Assembly (NCBI GenBank): GCA_047495785.1
Contig: JBLDXI010000001.1
Span: 1,860,001 to 1,924,000, forward strand
Source: Lepidodermella squamata
Taxonomy: Eukaryota > Gastrotricha
Length of the DNA stretch: 64,000 nt
Direction of reading: 5' to 3'
Below, in pieces: positions 24,545 to 37,000 of the stretch (positions are counted from its first letter, which is position 1; each line of letters starts with the position of its first letter). The notes under the pieces were generated by a model. That model ran no database searches and was not told the DNA's origin. It was given only the letters and a program-made list of their open reading frames with translations. The translations under genes were made by a program, and so were the position numbers.

Positions 24545-26507
24545 ATGGCTTCGAGCACTGAAACAAACAGCAGTCCAGGTAAGATGAAACGCGGTACTAA
24601 TTTTCTTATTAGGACCATGCTCACTTTTTAGCGTGTTTCTAATTCGATTTTATTGCCACTGATTATACTTATTGCCTCAACTCGTGCTAACATATTGCGC
24701 TTTTTTCACCACCGTACAGAACAATGCCGGTTGTACGTGTCGCAGTTTTCGGCTCAGCAGCAGGGTTACCACAACATTTCTGGCTCTTCGACGTCGCCTG
24801 GCAACAACCAGCTCAGCTTCAACTGGTGCGATGGCAGCCAGGTCGACACGGCCAAGTCCGATAGCAAGGTGATCAAAACCAGCGGCGGTAGCGTCGTTAA
24901 AAAGCAAAGCTCGTCGTCTTCTTCATCGGCCGCTTCGAAAAAGCGCCGAAATCGCACAACTTTCACGAACCAACAACTCGATGAGATGGAGCGAATTTTC
25001 GCCCGAACTCATTACCCGGACGTTGCCATCCGCGAGCATTTGGCTACAACCTGTGATCTCAGCGAAGCTCGTGTTCAAGTCTGGTTAGTTCACGTTTTTT
25101 TGACATCGATAATTACGCCGAATTTAATTAGAGCGCGCGCACCACCTGATGACCCCGATCGGGTGAGGTGAGATATGAGGCTATCGAAACATAACATCGG
25201 CGCCGCTCTTTTGACGCGCTTGTTTTCATTGCGCAATCGTCTTGTTTTGCGGCGATACCGCCTTTACCGTGATCTTCAGGTGCGATCGATCGGAAAACAT
25301 GCCGATACGCACATGTTCGATTGCGCAACAGATGCGCATCGCGCCAAAAGGCACCGACGTAGAAACAACAATTTACCGCGTTAATAGCGCTTAATTATTA
25401 TTCTTATTTTAATGCAATTATTTATTAAGGAGGATTTTATTATTATTTCAGGTTTCAAAATCGCCGTGCCAAGTGGCGCAAGCGTGAACGTTCGTCGCAG
25501 ATCAGTTCGATTCGCGCGCTTGCGACTGGCGACGATGCGACAAATGGCCGGACGGATTCTCCCGCGAGTACTGCGTCATCGTCATCATCGCTTATCAAAC
25601 ATCCGTCGTCAAGTGGCGCCATCTCAGCCATCAAATCCGAGCCCTTAGCGAAGCAGCGCAAATTGGCCGCGCCTGTTAACGTGTCGCCGTTCGAGTTATT
25701 CGACAACAACAATAACGCTGTCTATCAGGTTCGTGTCTCATCGATTGTTTTCATCAGACCGAAAATTTGTCACGTTTCGGGTTTAAATTCCTGGGGGCGT
25801 GGTAAATTTCCCATGCGCACGGTCACGCGCCTTTGTTTACGCGATTTATAGCGAAGAGGCGCCATAATGCGTGTGCGCGCATTTTTACAGCTTGAAATTT
25901 TAAACTATCTGTTTCATGTATCTCACAGGGCGTATCAGCGGCCTCTTTGACATCAACGGCCAGTCCGATTACGACCGGCGGCGGTAATGGTAATAACAAC
26001 GCCTATGTTACCACGCCGTGGAGCCAGTTGATGAGCAACTGTTTCGGCTCATCGTCCGCCGCCATGACGCCGCCGTCGTCTTCAATCGCCACAAATGCCA
26101 GTTCTTATTCGTCGTTTTTCGACGCCGCACCCACGCCGCCGTCGACCACGTGCTCGCCAACCACGACCCAACCAGCTGCTTCGATGATCTCCGGCGCCCT
26201 TCTCCACTCGCTGGTCTACGCCGCGCCAGCTTCACACCACCAAAGCCAATTCGGCAGCAACTACGGCAGCAACTCGAGTAGTATTTACTCATCGAATTAC
26301 TCGTCGATTGTCGCGCCTAATATCTCCCTGCCGGTTTCGAGCCACGCGACCGGCAACCCGTCGTCGTACACCTCGGCGTATAACTCGTACCTGCGCGGCA
26401 GCTCATCGGCCGACTTATTCGCAACTTCGGTTTTCGCCTCGGCACCCACTTCCTCGTCAGCGACCGGCTCGCAAGCGCATCACCCATTAAACACCCTATA
26501 CCAATGA
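24545..26507 (+). CDS. Paired-like (Q50) homeobox transcription factor, DRGX/PRRX-like
   Basis: Four exons (24545-24578, 24720-25083, 25452-25728, 25929-26507) give 417 residues. The homeodomain (about residues 89-148) reads [10 protein letters not shown] at its start and [13 protein letters not shown] at its end; it is split by an intron inside the W48 codon. Position 50 is Gln, so this is not an Otx/Pitx-type K50 protein. [17 protein letters not shown] and [17 protein letters not shown] fit the DRGX/PRRX/REPO/UNC-4 group. The [18 protein letters not shown] part is divergent, so orthology is uncertain. The N-terminus has a Ser run; the long C-terminal tail is Ser/Thr/Asn/Ala-rich and has no recognised motif. 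It is presumably a nuclear DNA-binding regulator in neural or mesenchymal cells (family knowledge). Confidence 0.85.
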
Positions 26508-27243
26508 TAATGCGATGAGTAAATATTATATAGCAGAGTTGATTAAAAGCGCAATCGATGATGATTTATATGCAGCTAATTAGCACCTCATCGCCGCGTT
26601 GTAAATAACACGCACACGAATTTGTTTGCCGTTGCGATTATCACTCATGTTGTTATTGTTGTCGATGAAGTTGTTGTTGACGATGATGATTGGCTGGCTG
26701 TATAGACTCTTTAAACACCTTTTTCGCAATATTTATTGTTGTTATATTGACTGCGTTTGCACCGAATTATCGCGTAACGAGATGATGTATCGCCAGTCGA
26801 TGTAACGCCGGCGTAGCGGACCGATAATTTCTGCCTTCTATCTCGGTATTTGATTTGACAGTTGATCTGACACAGTGCACAATTTTTCTGATTGAATTTG
26901 TGTTTTTTTCTATAATTTGACCTTATTACATGATAATTATTTGGATGAATTTAGATTATTGATTAGCAATAAATAATTTCTCGTGGGATTTGTCGCGCGT
27001 TTTTTACATGGATTTTTGCCTATTCCAAAATTTATTTGGTCTCTGATGGATTGGAGATAAGTCGTAGTTGTTAGTAGTTGTTATACCGGGTTCTATCGCT
27101 ATCGAAACCGCGGAACTAATGTAATGGGTATTCCATATCCGATCAGCATATCGGCCTTGAGTTTAACAGACTGTTGGTTATGAAAAATGATGACCTTGGT
27201 GGGAATTTCCTCATTAATTGACAAGAAATTTATTTTCACGAGC

Positions 27244-27317
27244 GCCTCCTTGGCTCAGTTGGCTAGAGCGCCAGTCTCATAATCTGGAGGTCGTGAGTTC
27301 GATCCTCACAGGGGGCA
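27244..27317 (+). tRNA. tRNA-Met (CAU), elongator type
   Basis: A full cloverleaf can be drawn. The acceptor GCCTCCT pairs with AGGGGGC (one G-U), followed by discriminator A. The D arm is GCTC...GAGC, the anticodon loop CTCATAA (anticodon CAT), and the T arm GTGAGTTCGATCCTCAC. The sequence closely resembles animal elongator tRNA-Met. There is no intron and CCA is not encoded. Confidence 0.95.
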
Positions 27318-27836
27318 GCTTCAACTTTTTGAAAGTTGAAAGCGTGATAAAATAAATTTTCGGTTGATACAAAAAGCTGATCAACTTCGGTTGTTCGATG
27401 ACTCAACCGCAGGCCTTGCTGTTAACACGCTTAGATTCTTTATAATGATGAGAATGACTGCACCTGCTTGCAAAAGTCTCCGGTTGAATAGATTCGAAAG
27501 AAGAGCTGAGGCGTTGAAACTCGCGAAAATTTCGCCATTAACAGCTTAGGTGCGCCCAATTTTAGTTAATTTAGTTTACACTACAATTTAGTCAGTCATG
27601 CGGAAATCCGTATTTTGTTCCGTGATGCTGCTTTTGTGCTAGCTGTTACCGCAGGTTTCAGGGAAATTTCACCGGCGAGTAAAACACTATTTTTACCAGG
27701 ACATTGCAAAATTATTACCTGCATATTTTTCGCAACTGCAGGGTGCCCTAATTTCGAGGGCGGAGATTTTTTCTGTATATCATATTGTCGCGTTCAGCGT
27801 AAGCAAAAGTCAAAAGACTTATCTTTATTGTACATC

Positions 27837-27910
27837 GGTTCCGTTGTGTAGTGGTTCATCACGTCTGCTTTACACGCAGAAGGTCGCGGGTTCGAACCCC
27901 GCCGGAACCT
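27837..27910 (+). tRNA. tRNA-Val (UAC)
   Basis: Acceptor GGTTCCG pairs with CGGAACC. The anticodon loop TTTACAC has anticodon TAC, and the T arm contains GGGTTCGAACCCC. The body matches animal tRNA-Val(UAC). The base at the discriminator position is T rather than the usual A. Confidence 0.93.
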
Positions 27911-28503
27911 GATATTTTATGAGTTTTGGAAGAAATGGAACTAGTACCCGAAATAACCGCACCTCGAATAAATATCGGCACAGGGGGCTCAATTTTGGGA
28001 CCTTTTTCTGATTTGTTTGTCAACTTTGATCTAAAATCTAAAATAAGTACCTATCTGTTGACCATTGACCATGGCTGGGCTGGGAAATTTCACTCATTTA
28101 TTCTTTCAAGCATTCGACGCGTGGCCTGGTAGCCAATGAAGCGCCGCTATACATCTAGTATGGACCGCTAGTTTGAAGCAACCCTTGAATGAAGCTCTAA
28201 CCACTCGATACGATATGTTTTCGATAAATCCGTAACTTGGATCAGCTTCACCTCATGAAAGAATGTGATCAGCTTCATCAAAAACATGATTCAACGCCAT
28301 ACAAAAAGACAAATGGAACTGTTTTCCCAACATAATTTATTCATTAGTATTTGATATAATATCATCAGACAAGATTTCTGCCTCGGTAATATTTCGCAGG
28401 TTTTGCATTAAAAATTTCGAGATGTTAAAACTATCGCTGCACAACGGGCTTTAAAACAACGTAATCAAAAACAGAGAATGATTGCTGTTAAAAATTGCCA
28501 CTA

Positions 28504-30313
28504 TCAGGTTGACGAAGGAAGATCATTTATGGCTTGAATACAATCTTGGGCAGTCACTTGGCTCGCAGCAGAGGCGCCCGAATTGTTGAACCGCTGAGAC
28601 ATTTGATCGAGGGCAGTCGATAAATTCCACATTTGAATCGACCCAGACGCGTGACCGGTGAATAGAAATCGATTCGAAGTCGTCATTCGCAACTGAGATT
28701 CCCAATACAGGGGCAACACTGATGTTACAGGGCTTCCATCGACCGATTTCACCGTGCAAACCATCGCGCCAGTCGCAGCTTGGATTACATTGATTGAATC
28801 AGTGCCGAAAACCAGCTGATGTAGCATCAATTGGTCGTCATCTTGGTGGCCGAATGGCGTCAACATCGATTGAGCCGCGCAGCTTATTGAAGGGCTGCAA
28901 AGCGGGTCGAAGTCCGAAGTCGCGCCACAACACCGATTTTCGAGGTTGATCAAGTCGAACGAAGCGATTGCCGAGGAACCGGGTTGGGTGGATAGCATGC
29001 CTCGAAAACGATTAACCGTCCAAGTTCTTGCATGCTTTGCTGCGCAAACTGTCATGAGATGCTTATCAGACAACCGAACAGCTATCAATGGCGACATGTG
29101 AACAGTGAAAGTTAGGAACAAAGTCGGCGATTGGCTGAAATATTCAGGATGTTGGACTATCACCCGGACAGTGCCTTTGGCAGTACCATAAGCGACCTCG
29201 AGCCAGTTATCGCAAACGGGCAGTGAATTTCGACTTGCTGGCACATAGACTGACAAAGCTGTTATCGCCTCCTGCAGCGGATCTTCGAATAATTTCACGA
29301 CCAGAACATCGTTATCTCTCATTCGGACAGGAAATTTTTGTAAATCGATGCAGTAGATAATTCCGGCCATCGAGCCGAGGAGCAGCAGACCAGCTGCTGT
29401 TCGATCACAACAGCTCAACTTTGGTAACCGTTGCATTTGCCACTGTTGAGCGAGACCGTGCCATAAAGCAACGCACCCCGAGTCGAAACTGAGGGCGACC
29501 AAATGAGTGCCGATGAAAAAGAGCGAAGAAACAGGTGAATCAAGGGTCATCGGCTGCAATTCTCTCGAATCGGCGCCGTCTTCGATGAATGAGTATACGT
29601 GAACCACCTCCGAGACTGCAACTGCGATGAGACGTTGACTAGCGGCGGTTGAGCCCGGTGGTTGGTATCTAGTGTTAATGGCTAAGCCAGTGACTCGTGA
29701 TGGGAGAACAGGACTCGTCCAGACTCGGTACCATCCGAGAGTTTCTTTATATCGATAACAAATAACTTCGCAGTTAACAGCGGCAACAATCCAGTGATTA
29801 TTTCCAGCCAGCAGATGGACTGATCCTACCACTGGTCGATTATTGCTGCTGTTATTCCCGCTAGTTGGGCTTGTTGGGGGTGGAATGAAGCAGTGAAAGA
29901 GAATGCCACCACAACAGGCCGATGATTCATCTGATCGCTGACAAAATCCGAGCTGCTTGACGAGCGGCGTCAAGCCGTAGAACTCCGCTTCTGATTTCAA
30001 AATGCTCACATCGATACTACTGCTCAGCTGAAAAAGAGATCGTTTAACTTGAAATGCAACTACAATCAAGAATCAAACTCACATGTCTTGTTCTCAAGTA
30101 ATTTAAGATGACAGAAAACACTTCTGGGTCTCGGTCAATGAAATAAGCCTCGTGTTCATCGCGAATGGAAGGAACACGGCCACTCAACAGACTGGTGAAG
30201 AATGAGTCACTTATCCAGGTTAACGTTTCAGCTGTTGTCGCAAAACTGACTCCGCCGACGTTAAGTCGAATAATTTTGTTGCTGGTACCAATATTACTTG
30301 TAAAACCAGCCAT
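28504..30313 (-). CDS. KCTD3/SHKBP1-like BTB and beta-propeller protein
   Basis: Two exons (30313-30083 and 30027-28504) are joined across a 55-nt phase-0 intron and give 584 residues. Residues about 15-80 form a T1-type BTB domain (IIRLNVGGVSFATTAETL...FIDRDPEVFSVILNYLRT). The remainder has WD40-like blades (e.g. LVALSFDSGCVALWHG; FLFTGHASGSIQMWNLS), as in KCTD3 and SHKBP1. In vertebrates KCTD3 modulates HCN3 channels, and SHKBP1 acts in the EGFR/CIN85 pathway; which role applies here is unknown. The order BTB, linker, propeller and the position of 'EFYGLTPLVKQL' after the BTB agree with the family. The C-terminus is shorter than in human SHKBP1 (707 residues). Confidence 0.85.
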
Positions 30314-30538
30314 CTAAAATTCAGAAACATCCAATGAGGAGACGTAGTAAAATAACAAATCATTCAAAACATCGTCTAAAAACGCCTTGCTATCGAATTA
30401 CTCACCGAAATGAGCTTTCGCTGGTGCTATTTTTATTAAGAATATTCCAACAAGACTAGCCCATAAAAACAGCAAGGCAATTTGAAACTCACTGATGAGC
30501 AACCTAATGACCTTAAATCAAGGTACACCATGCGCAAA

Positions 30539-30812
30539 GACGGCGCCAGGGTGGGGCAAGGTGGGCGCTGCCCCCTGGCAAAGAATCTTGCCCCTGAAAG
30601 AATTGGCCAGTGAGCCCGATTTGAGGTATTTTCAGACTATTTCTGACAAAAAACTAAAAAATAGCGTTAGCTAAAGCGCGCTTCGCTCGCATGGTGGTTG
30701 TCGGTTGTCGCATGATAATTTTGCTACAGCAGCATTTTTAAGTATCCCAAATCACATGTCCATTAGTAGCGCGCCCCAGCTTGTCCCCTGGATGTATTAC
30801 CCTGGCGCCGTC
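30539..30812. mobile_element. Non-autonomous inverted-repeat element
   Basis: The ends GACGGCGCCAGGGT (30539-30552) and ACCCTGGCGCCGTC (30799-30812) are a perfect 14-bp inverted repeat. The 274-bp interior has no ORF. One copy of the 17-bp direct repeat CGCTTCGCTCGCATGGT lies inside and the other about 90 bp outside. It is probably a MITE; no clear target-site duplication was seen. Confidence 0.45.
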
Positions 30813-30975
30813 CCTGCTTATGCGTTACTCTTGCACTATTCGTACAGGTCTAATTTTAGGAAACCCCATACATAACCATAACCAGGCGCCATGTGCACAT
30901 GCTCGCTTCGCTCGCATGGTAAAGGTTCTTGTGACCTCGACCTCTGACTTGTATTATTGTTCATTTATTAAATTT

Positions 30976-31034
30976 TACCTAACCCTAACCCAAACCAGTT
31001 AACCAAACCACAAAACTTAAAACTTAACCCGTAC
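30976..31034. repeat. Degenerate telomere-like tract
   Basis: A run of CCTAACCCTAACCCAAACC-type variants followed by AAAACTTAAAACTTAACCC. It resembles decayed TTAGGG-family repeat on the minus strand. The similar tract at about 18645-18702 lies within an inverted-repeat element. Confidence 0.4.
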
Positions 31035-32368
31035 CAATAGTGCAAGAACGGTATGCTCCAAACTCCAAGGATTCCAAGTTCCCATCAAGGAGACTCAGAT
31101 GCGCGCGACAACGTCTATTTCTCAGACCATTTAAAGAGAACACGATTTTGCCAAACCTTATCTTTACGGAATCGAACCCGAACCCGCGCTCCGCATATGA
31201 CACTTGGAATGAAGAGAGACATATAAGTGGAATCGCCGTGTTTTCTTTTCTTTCTTTTCTTTCAAAAAATGCAAACTATCTCCACCACAAAAATTCTGAC
31301 AAGGTCGAGCAACAAATTTTATTTTAATTTCCATATTAACTTATAAAATCAAATTATAAAACATATCGATGGAGTAAAATTGATGAAAATAAAGGCTGCA
31401 GTTAAAATGGACTGGTGGGATGCGCTCAACGCGCTCAAGAAGTGATCCTTGCAAGTTCCTAGAGCGTCAGCCCGCGATTGTCTCCTTAGCCAGCCTTATG
31501 GCGAAAGCTTGAGTCCGTCCGGGCGAAGAAAATTGTTAATTCGGGATCGTTCTACTTCGATTCTTGAGAACTGGTGAGTCAAAGTTAAGATCCAGCTACC
31601 GCAAAAAAGCGCTGCTTTAAGATGCTGAAAAGAGTTAAAGGAGAAGATAGCGGAATTTCAAGAGGCTTCATGCGTTGCATATTCGTTTTACGTGTCTCAT
31701 TAATTTTTTTATGAAGCTTACAGCGCAGCACTATTCACGAGCAGAAATTTCAAGTCAAGGTGGCTAACGCTGTGGGCGAAATCCCCCTGATGTTTGAAAG
31801 CTACAGATTGGGCTGTTGCCAATTGTGCTAACTGCAAAATTGGGCCTCGTTGAGTTTAAAGGGTTCAGAACTTATGAAACTGACACACTGCATTTCCCAC
31901 TATTTCGAGTTTTTTCGGCAGCGACGGGAATCGCATTACAAGATGACTGGAGTAAAGGCTGAGTAGAGGCACAGCTTTCTTTTTCTTCAAAATGTAACTT
32001 GGAATATCTGCAAGGTGATTATACCTTTCTGTAAAAAAGAGTTAAAAACGCAATCGAAAACATCCGGTTATAGTCGAAATTAGTTTCGCTTTATAAAATT
32101 GATGTTCACCTTAGCAATTTTCCTTAAATTCAATATCACACGTCGGTTTTTGAAGAAGTGTACTCCGGGTACTCCGAAATGGCCTGTCCGCATTAATTGA
32201 CTGATGAGACATATAATCGGCCTACTTCAGTTTCAATTTAGTTCAACTGATGGGCAACTATATCAAGAGCTTATTCGTGCACTAGTTTTTACGAATTCTA
32301 CATTCACGCACGGTCAGGAAATCGGCGATTAATGACGGCTGTAGCTCTCTTGAACAAGAAAATAGGAA

Positions 32369-33761
32369 ATGAACTCGATACAAACCACCAATTCTTCTCA
32401 GCCATATGTCAATTTTTCTCAAGTGCCGTGTAAAGTTTGTGGAGCATCAAGCAGGTATAGTGACAGATATATTCTACTAATAATTGCTAAATCGATGGTT
32501 ATAGTGGATATCATTATGGCATAATAAGCTGCGAGGGTTGTAAGGGCTTCTTCTCAAGATCGATGAGACGAGCACGAGCAACGGGTCTACCGATGTACGC
32601 CGTCAAGCCTTATCAACATCGATGTTCAGGCCCTACTGCTGACGCGCCCAATTGCAAGCAGTGTCGGTTCGAAAAATGCCTGGCAGCAGGAATGTCACTT
32701 CTCGCCGTTCAAATCGGCCGTCATTCATTACAGAGGCGCGAAGAGACGAAAACTGAAATGTCCAAGCTAGCCGACGAGAAAAAGCTCCTTGATGAAAAAA
32801 GATTCCGCCGGAAGTTCAGTAATACCAGCGATATCAAAATCAACGAGGCAGCCTCGAGCAGCCACGCGGCGGGAAATAACTCAGAAGCATCGGTAAATGC
32901 GTTGCGGAATCCGTTCGACAGAGGAACATCTCACAGTTCAGCTCTTACACCAGAAGCAAACGTAAAATACTTGGAATTATATTGAAATATTTATGATTTT
33001 TGTTAAGGAAACGGAAGGAGCATTTGTCCTCTTATCTCAGCAACCGGGCCAAAATTCAGTGCAAATGTCAACTCCGAACGGCTTCTCAGTTATGCATTCG
33101 GCATTTTCTTCTCATTCTCAAATTTTACGCGACGCTAGTATGTGGCTACTTATCAACCCCGGAAACCCGTTTCATAGTCTGGATTTATACAAGAGTGGAA
33201 ATGATTCATCTCATTCTTCTCGGACAAGCGAACTGCAAGCTAAATGTAAGCCTCAATTCAGCGAAACTATACCCAATTTTCCTATTTCGAGTGACGCAGA
33301 ACGACAGGTAAATTTACACAAGCGTCATTACAGTTGTTTAGACTGAGAAAATACTAAATAATTAGATCGCACAGGACTATGCTGTTGTTGCCCGGCCGGA
33401 AGATGTCCTAATCACGTCAATGTTCAGTCAATTTACCAGCTTAGAATTATCGTTGCTTTGCGCTCTGACATGCGTTAATTTGGATCAAAGCATCCACTCT
33501 AACGAAATTAAGCACTCATCAATCAGCGATGACACCGATCTCGGACTAATAATTTGGTCAACAGCTGAAGACATTTTCAGCAGACTAACTGGGTCAGGCA
33601 CGGACTCTAGCAAGAACAAATTGAGGAGCTTCAAGGAGTTGTTAATCCATTTTCGAAAAACAGCAATGGATTCTGGATGGACTGCTTTTGAATTCAAAGG
33701 TAGATTCACCGCTCTATTATCCCACAGTCAGAAACTCAATGGTGCAAGTCATTCGGTATAA
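32369..33761 (+). CDS. Divergent nuclear hormone receptor
   Basis: Four exons (32369-32454, 32505-32961, 33008-33307, 33366-33761) give 412 residues. The DNA-binding domain starts near residue 22: CKVCGASSSGYHYG...SCEGCKGFFSRS, with P-box CEGCK and an intact first zinc module. The second module lacks its first cysteine: where C is expected, the sequence reads AVKPYQHRC, with Lys at that place. The rest (PNCKQCRFEKCLAAGMS) is normal. A Ser-rich hinge follows. The ligand-binding region is weak; ELSLLCALTCVNLDQ resembles helix 7-8 of the fold, but no AF-2 helix is evident, so a further 3' exon may exist. The exon 3 frame was chosen by phase with exons 2 and 4; an alternative frame also stays open. 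The subfamily cannot be decided (NR1-like or a lineage-specific NR). Confidence 0.75.
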
Positions 33762-34008
33762 CACTCATTCAGCATTCGAACGTAACATTTATTTTTCCAA
33801 TCGATTCGCGACAAATTGAAGAAACATCGAAACATAAATAACAGCGTATCATTTTTAGAAAATAAATAATATACTTGTTATTTCACTTATATTGAAATTA
33901 CAGAAATATGTAAAAAATGAATTTTGTTTTGCCATATGTGATCAACTCGGGTGTATAAAGGGTAGACACATTCTATGTCGGGGTTGTTATCGGGTTAAGA
34001 GGTGTCGA

Positions 34009-37000
34009 TCAAATAGTAGTTTCCAGTGATGGCTGAAATTTTCGCTGGATCGTACCTGATCGGCTGTCGGCATTGTTAGGCGATGATGAAGCGCACGATG
34101 AGTACAAGTGCGGATTGTTCGATTGCGATACTGAGCTAGTGTGTCGGCTGAGGGTTGACGAAGCGCCGCTCGAGAAAGACGACCGGCTACTTGTTCGGGG
34201 AGAAGACACAGTCAATGATTGGCGATGAGCCTGACTACGAGCCATGAGAGGACTCCCCTGGCCCTGATACAGCGAACCAAGATGGAGCCCAGGAATGTGG
34301 GTGCGATGAGATGATGCACCACCTGCGTTGGAAGCTGAAGACTGTGGGCGACTCACGTTGTTGATAACAGATGCGATCTTCTCCTCGTTGAGCACACATA
34401 TCCGCCGAGGAGATGCTGATACGCCGAGATCCGAAGAAGGATTAGTCGCCATTAAGGACGACGAACTCCTCTGAACTGATGTAACAGGTTTCAGGTGCTT
34501 CTTTTCTTCGATCTCGTCTATTTTGTCATGTAGATAACTTTCATCTTCACCTAAGGAGGTTTCTTTGTATTTGGAGGTAGCGTTGAGAACTGGCGTTTCC
34601 GGGGTAGGCGTTCTATCAGCAAAAAGTGAGTCTTGATCTGAGGAGTCAGTCTTCTTCGCAGGTGAGTCCTTCGAGCCTGAGGTTTTTGAGGTGAGAACAA
34701 TTTGTTTTGTAATTTCAATGACTTCCTCCGTGAGGTAGAAGTCTTCAACGTCGGAAGAGGGCGAGGGCGTTTTGATTGGGCCTCGAGTACCACTGGCATT
34801 GGAGGTAGGTTGCATCGTACTGCTCATAAGAATACTTATCTCTTCGCATCGGCTCTCATCATCACCAGCAACGCTGTCAGCTATAGACGTAGTTTTGTTT
34901 CTTCGGACAGATGCCGGTGACATGAAAGCCGGAGATCTGCGGCCATGCCTTAGGACCGGTGCTGATACAACAGGTTCGTAAACGAGTTCAACGGATTCTG
35001 CTGTTGAAACAGCGTCGTAAAGATCCGCCGAGTTGGCCATCATTATTCCTAAGGCGTCGGTTATTTCCAAAAAACGCCTGGCAACTAATCGGCACGCGAC
35101 TCCTTCGATTGCAACTAAGACGGTAAGATAATCTCGTAAGTTAAGGCTTGCGACTGCGGATTTGAAATCGGCAGTATCGAGGCGGACGTTGAAGAGAACC
35201 GGTTGGAGAGTTTCTAAACAGACTTGCCGCGGAAATAGGTTGTGCTTATCGACGTAGATAACTAAGGTGTCACTCGACTTTTCGACAGTCTCAGCGTTCT
35301 TCAGGACGTCTATATAAGGGATGCGAAAATTGTACAGAACAAGTTTAATTATTGAAATGAATATAATTCGCGCAAAACACCTATATAATGCACTCAACGT
35401 TATTAGGAGGAAGAAAAGCCAGATTAAACATGAGGCTATAGCGCGCTTTGATTACGCTGTGTGCGATTTTGCTATAATTTAGACCAGACTTTAGCATCAT
35501 CGGAAGGAAGCTATTAGAGTGATTCCGGTCAAGCAAGTGGAATCATCTGCAATGCTGCGTGCGATGGTGGAACAATGAACAGCGAGCGGCATTTATTTAT
35601 CATTAGTGATAGCGAGATTTATCCTCCATAAAACGGGAAAAATAGAGGAGTAAATATTTGGCCATATATAAAAGAATGCGCGCATTGTAAGGATGAATTG
35701 CTCAACTTTAATTTTTTTAGAAACAAAAATGCAAATACCTATTCCCAAAGCGTCGAGTCTTAGCGCAACTGTGTCGGCCCGTTTACGAACGGAGGCAACG
35801 GAGCCGATGCGATTTGTCGCGTCCTCGCTAATCGCCGCCATTTGATTGGAAAGCTCTTGAATTCGGCCGAGATGCGCCGATAACGCGTTGATCTGCTGCA
35901 GCCGCAAATCAGCCTGCTCATTCTCGTAGCCAACTTCATTGCGACTGCACTTGTCAGTGCTGGACGCGCTGGCCGGAAGCGCCGATTTCTTGCGCTTCGG
36001 CACAAACAGTGCGTTGTAGTTCACCATAAGCTGCGCCAAGAAGCAACTCGCCCGATAGTGGAAGAGAGATTCGTTATCGGGCGAGAAGCGGCCGAGGCCT
36101 GAGCGAAAGACTGTCAGAGCGACGAATGACGCGACGTAGATTGCATTGTTAGTCGACTTGTCAATCGAGTAAAAAGTCCAGTGCCGCCGGAATGTTGATA
36201 CGAGCCAGACAGGCGCCTCCTCGTTCTGCTTATCATAAGCCCAAATCGCCATTTGCCTCAGGGCTGAAATCAACTTCCGCAAGATGCGATAATTAACCAA
36301 CGGCAAGCGTTCCACAAAATCATCCCTCAGGGCGGTCACAGCATCCGGCGCTAGTCTGTACCACTCTTGCGACAACACGAAATTCATGAAAGCGTAAGGA
36401 ATCAGAGGTCTCGGCATGGCTTCGAAGTAGGCAACTATCGCTCCGAAAGCTGCAGCGATGTTGTCCCGCTTATCGACACCGATATTGTCGACCCGAAACA
36501 GGCGTTCCTCGTTATAAGCTTTGATTATCGCCGCTCGTTTCACCTCGATAGCATTTGTTCGAACTTCAAAAATATCACTGTTATTTCGGAAGCATTTTCT
36601 CTCGTTTTTGAGGAAATATAGTAAATCAGCAACAGGAGGCGGTAAGTCCGATTGAGGGTCTAAAATTGCTATATCAAGACCGTAACTCGACAGACCCGCA
36701 GATCCGTTGTTCGAACCGGTCGGACTCCCGCCTGGATTCGAGCATTGAGAAAGAGGCCGTCGCCGTTTATTGCCAATTAGCGATCCAAGGAATGACCGGC
36801 TTGACCGGTTGAAGACAAACGACGGCATGATGTCATCCTTGAAGCGAAACATAGTAAAAAAAGTCATTAGTAATAGAGAAAATCATGGCGTTGTTAAAAA
36901 TAATGAATTCGCAAAAAATCTTGCCCCAGCCGCACACATGGGAATATTTTGAGACATGCCCGTCAATTTTTCATCACATGATGTACCTTATATCTGCCAC

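Larger units (their letters stand above)
26508..28503. other. Intergenic region with two tRNA genes
   Basis: This is the 3' flank of the homeobox gene (AATAAA near 26969), two plus-strand tRNA genes, and the 3' flank of the KCTD3-like gene. Apart from the tRNAs I see no gene. Confidence 0.5.
30314..32368. other. 2-kb intergenic region with repeat elements
   Basis: The region lies between divergent KCTD3-like and nuclear receptor genes. It contains an inverted-repeat element (30539-30812), a 17-bp direct repeat (CGCTTCGCTCGCATGGT at 30679-30695 and 30904-30920), a telomere-like tract (30976-31034) and a TTTTC-type pyrimidine run (31241-31263). From 31330 to 32368 I see nothing recognisable. 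Confidence 0.5.

Noticed and set aside
24545-26507. Otx/orthodenticle identity for the homeobox gene
   Set aside because: After splicing, homeodomain position 50 is Gln (WFQNRRAKW), not the Lys of Otx, Pitx or Goosecoid.
33000-33311. Alternative frame for exon 3 of the nuclear receptor
   Set aside because: It does not join in phase with both exon 2 and exon 4, whereas the chosen frame does.
35311-35738. Split of the RhoGAP-like gene into two separate genes
   Set aside because: A 429-nt phase-1 intron with GTATTT donor and TTATATAG acceptor joins both open frames cleanly; the separate 5' start of the second would lie in intron sequence.
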